Source of the DNA: Phallusia mammillata
Taxonomy: Eukaryota > Chordata > Ascidiacea > Phlebobranchia > Ascidiidae
Length of the DNA stretch: 64,000 bases
NCBI GenBank assembly: GCA_003260075.1
Contig: QLIY01000611.1
Location: forward strand, 1-64,000
Direction: 5' to 3'
Of the stretch, positions 63,497-64,000 are shown in pieces. The position numbers and the translations under genes are program-made. The notes beneath the pieces were generated by a model. It saw only the letters and a list, made by a program, of their open reading frames with translations. It was not told where the DNA came from and did no database searches. How positions within the stretch are numbered: position 1 is the first letter of the stretch; every line of letters begins with the position of its first letter.

Positions 63497-64000
63497 CTGC
63501 AATACATTATACCTTCAAACACTTGTCCTGTCCATTTTGTGTTGTTTTGTTAAGGTCCGACACTGTTTGTCTGAATTCTGAAATATACCGTCTAAATTTC
63601 ATCGTAAAAATCATATGACGGAAGTCAGAATAGAACCCATAGCGAGAAATTATTAGTGACTTCCATGTTGTTCAGTGGCAAGCTGCTTTCATTGTCGCAG
63701 TTGATTTGTCAACGTCGCCTTTTTCGTTTATCTTGTCCCAGCGTTTGCGAACACCCGTGGATTTTCGACGAAACCAAAAACGAACATACCAGCGGGGGTC
63801 TACCTGGGTCCAGTCCTTACACGAAAGACGCCGTAATTATGACAAGTCGAGGTGCAAATCATGTAACACCGAAAAAGGCTCAGTTACATCTTATTAAAAA
63901 CTTAAACATTGAATTTTTGCTACTGTTTTTTTAAAAGACTACAGAAGAAATATTTCTTTTAAAACTAAACGAGACCTTAATGTGACTTTCAATTCGGCTG
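63497..64000. other. Probable intron of the CYP26-like gene
   Basis: The minus strand here should contain the intron before the 63305-63496 exon. I looked for an exon with the preceding P450 helices and found no convincing match. Confidence 0.4.

Noticed and set aside
63690..63900. Minus-strand frame with RWYVRFWFRRK as the preceding P450 exon
   Set aside because: It does not resemble the P450 helices expected before the 63496 exon, and there is no good splice pair in frame.

Overview
The window is AT-rich, intron-dense animal DNA with short exons and many small hAT-like transposons. A CYP26-type (retinoic-acid hydroxylase family) cytochrome P450 and compact gene structure point to a chordate, most likely a tunicate such as Ciona. 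That assignment is an inference from gene style and the P450; no marker gene proves it.

Almost all of the window is two convergent, paralogous giant genes built from one repeated module of about 200-220 residues that I cannot match to a named family. Each module is spread over six or seven small exons with fixed phases (called A to G here). A ends in a DGGxDMYDxGN motif, B reads VYFTVNGNET..YN.TY, C contains HPFIAFF, D contains SNLGADGSG and a single SVCEVYF cysteine, E ends in LGYxLLS, F carries a PGRxIT..EL.ATML helix, and G is a Thr/Ser/Pro-rich linker. Gene A (+ strand, 2855-24416) has a signal-peptide exon, seven modules and a cysteine-rich C-terminal domain. After module 6 it also has an exon pair encoding a transmembrane segment, a short tail and a stop, so a membrane form and a longer secreted form are both possible. 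Gene B (- strand, 59127-27397) has a matching signal-peptide exon, about 14 modules (one broken by an assembly gap) and the same cysteine-rich C-terminal domain. Its modules mostly alternate between two subtypes, so the duplicated unit is a pair.

Layout: 1-2854 upstream DNA with duplicated blocks and a hAT MITE; 2855-24416 gene A, with a 2.96 kb hAT-like element in intron 1; 24417-27396 convergent intergenic region with a roughly 200-bp satellite; 27397-59127 gene B, with several MITEs in its introns; 59128-62138 intergenic; 62139-63496 the C-terminal exons of the CYP26-like gene on the - strand, whose N-terminal exons I could not find here.

The assembly is imperfect. More than 20 runs of G or C, at least twelve of them exactly 10 long, and two single Ns sit mostly between near-identical copies of the same sequence. 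They look like gap placeholders joining overlapping or allelic contigs. They break exons in gene A modules 1 and 3, gene B modules 11 and 13, and the gene B C-terminal domain. The exon models are hand-read from splice sites and reading frame; ends may be off by a base or two.
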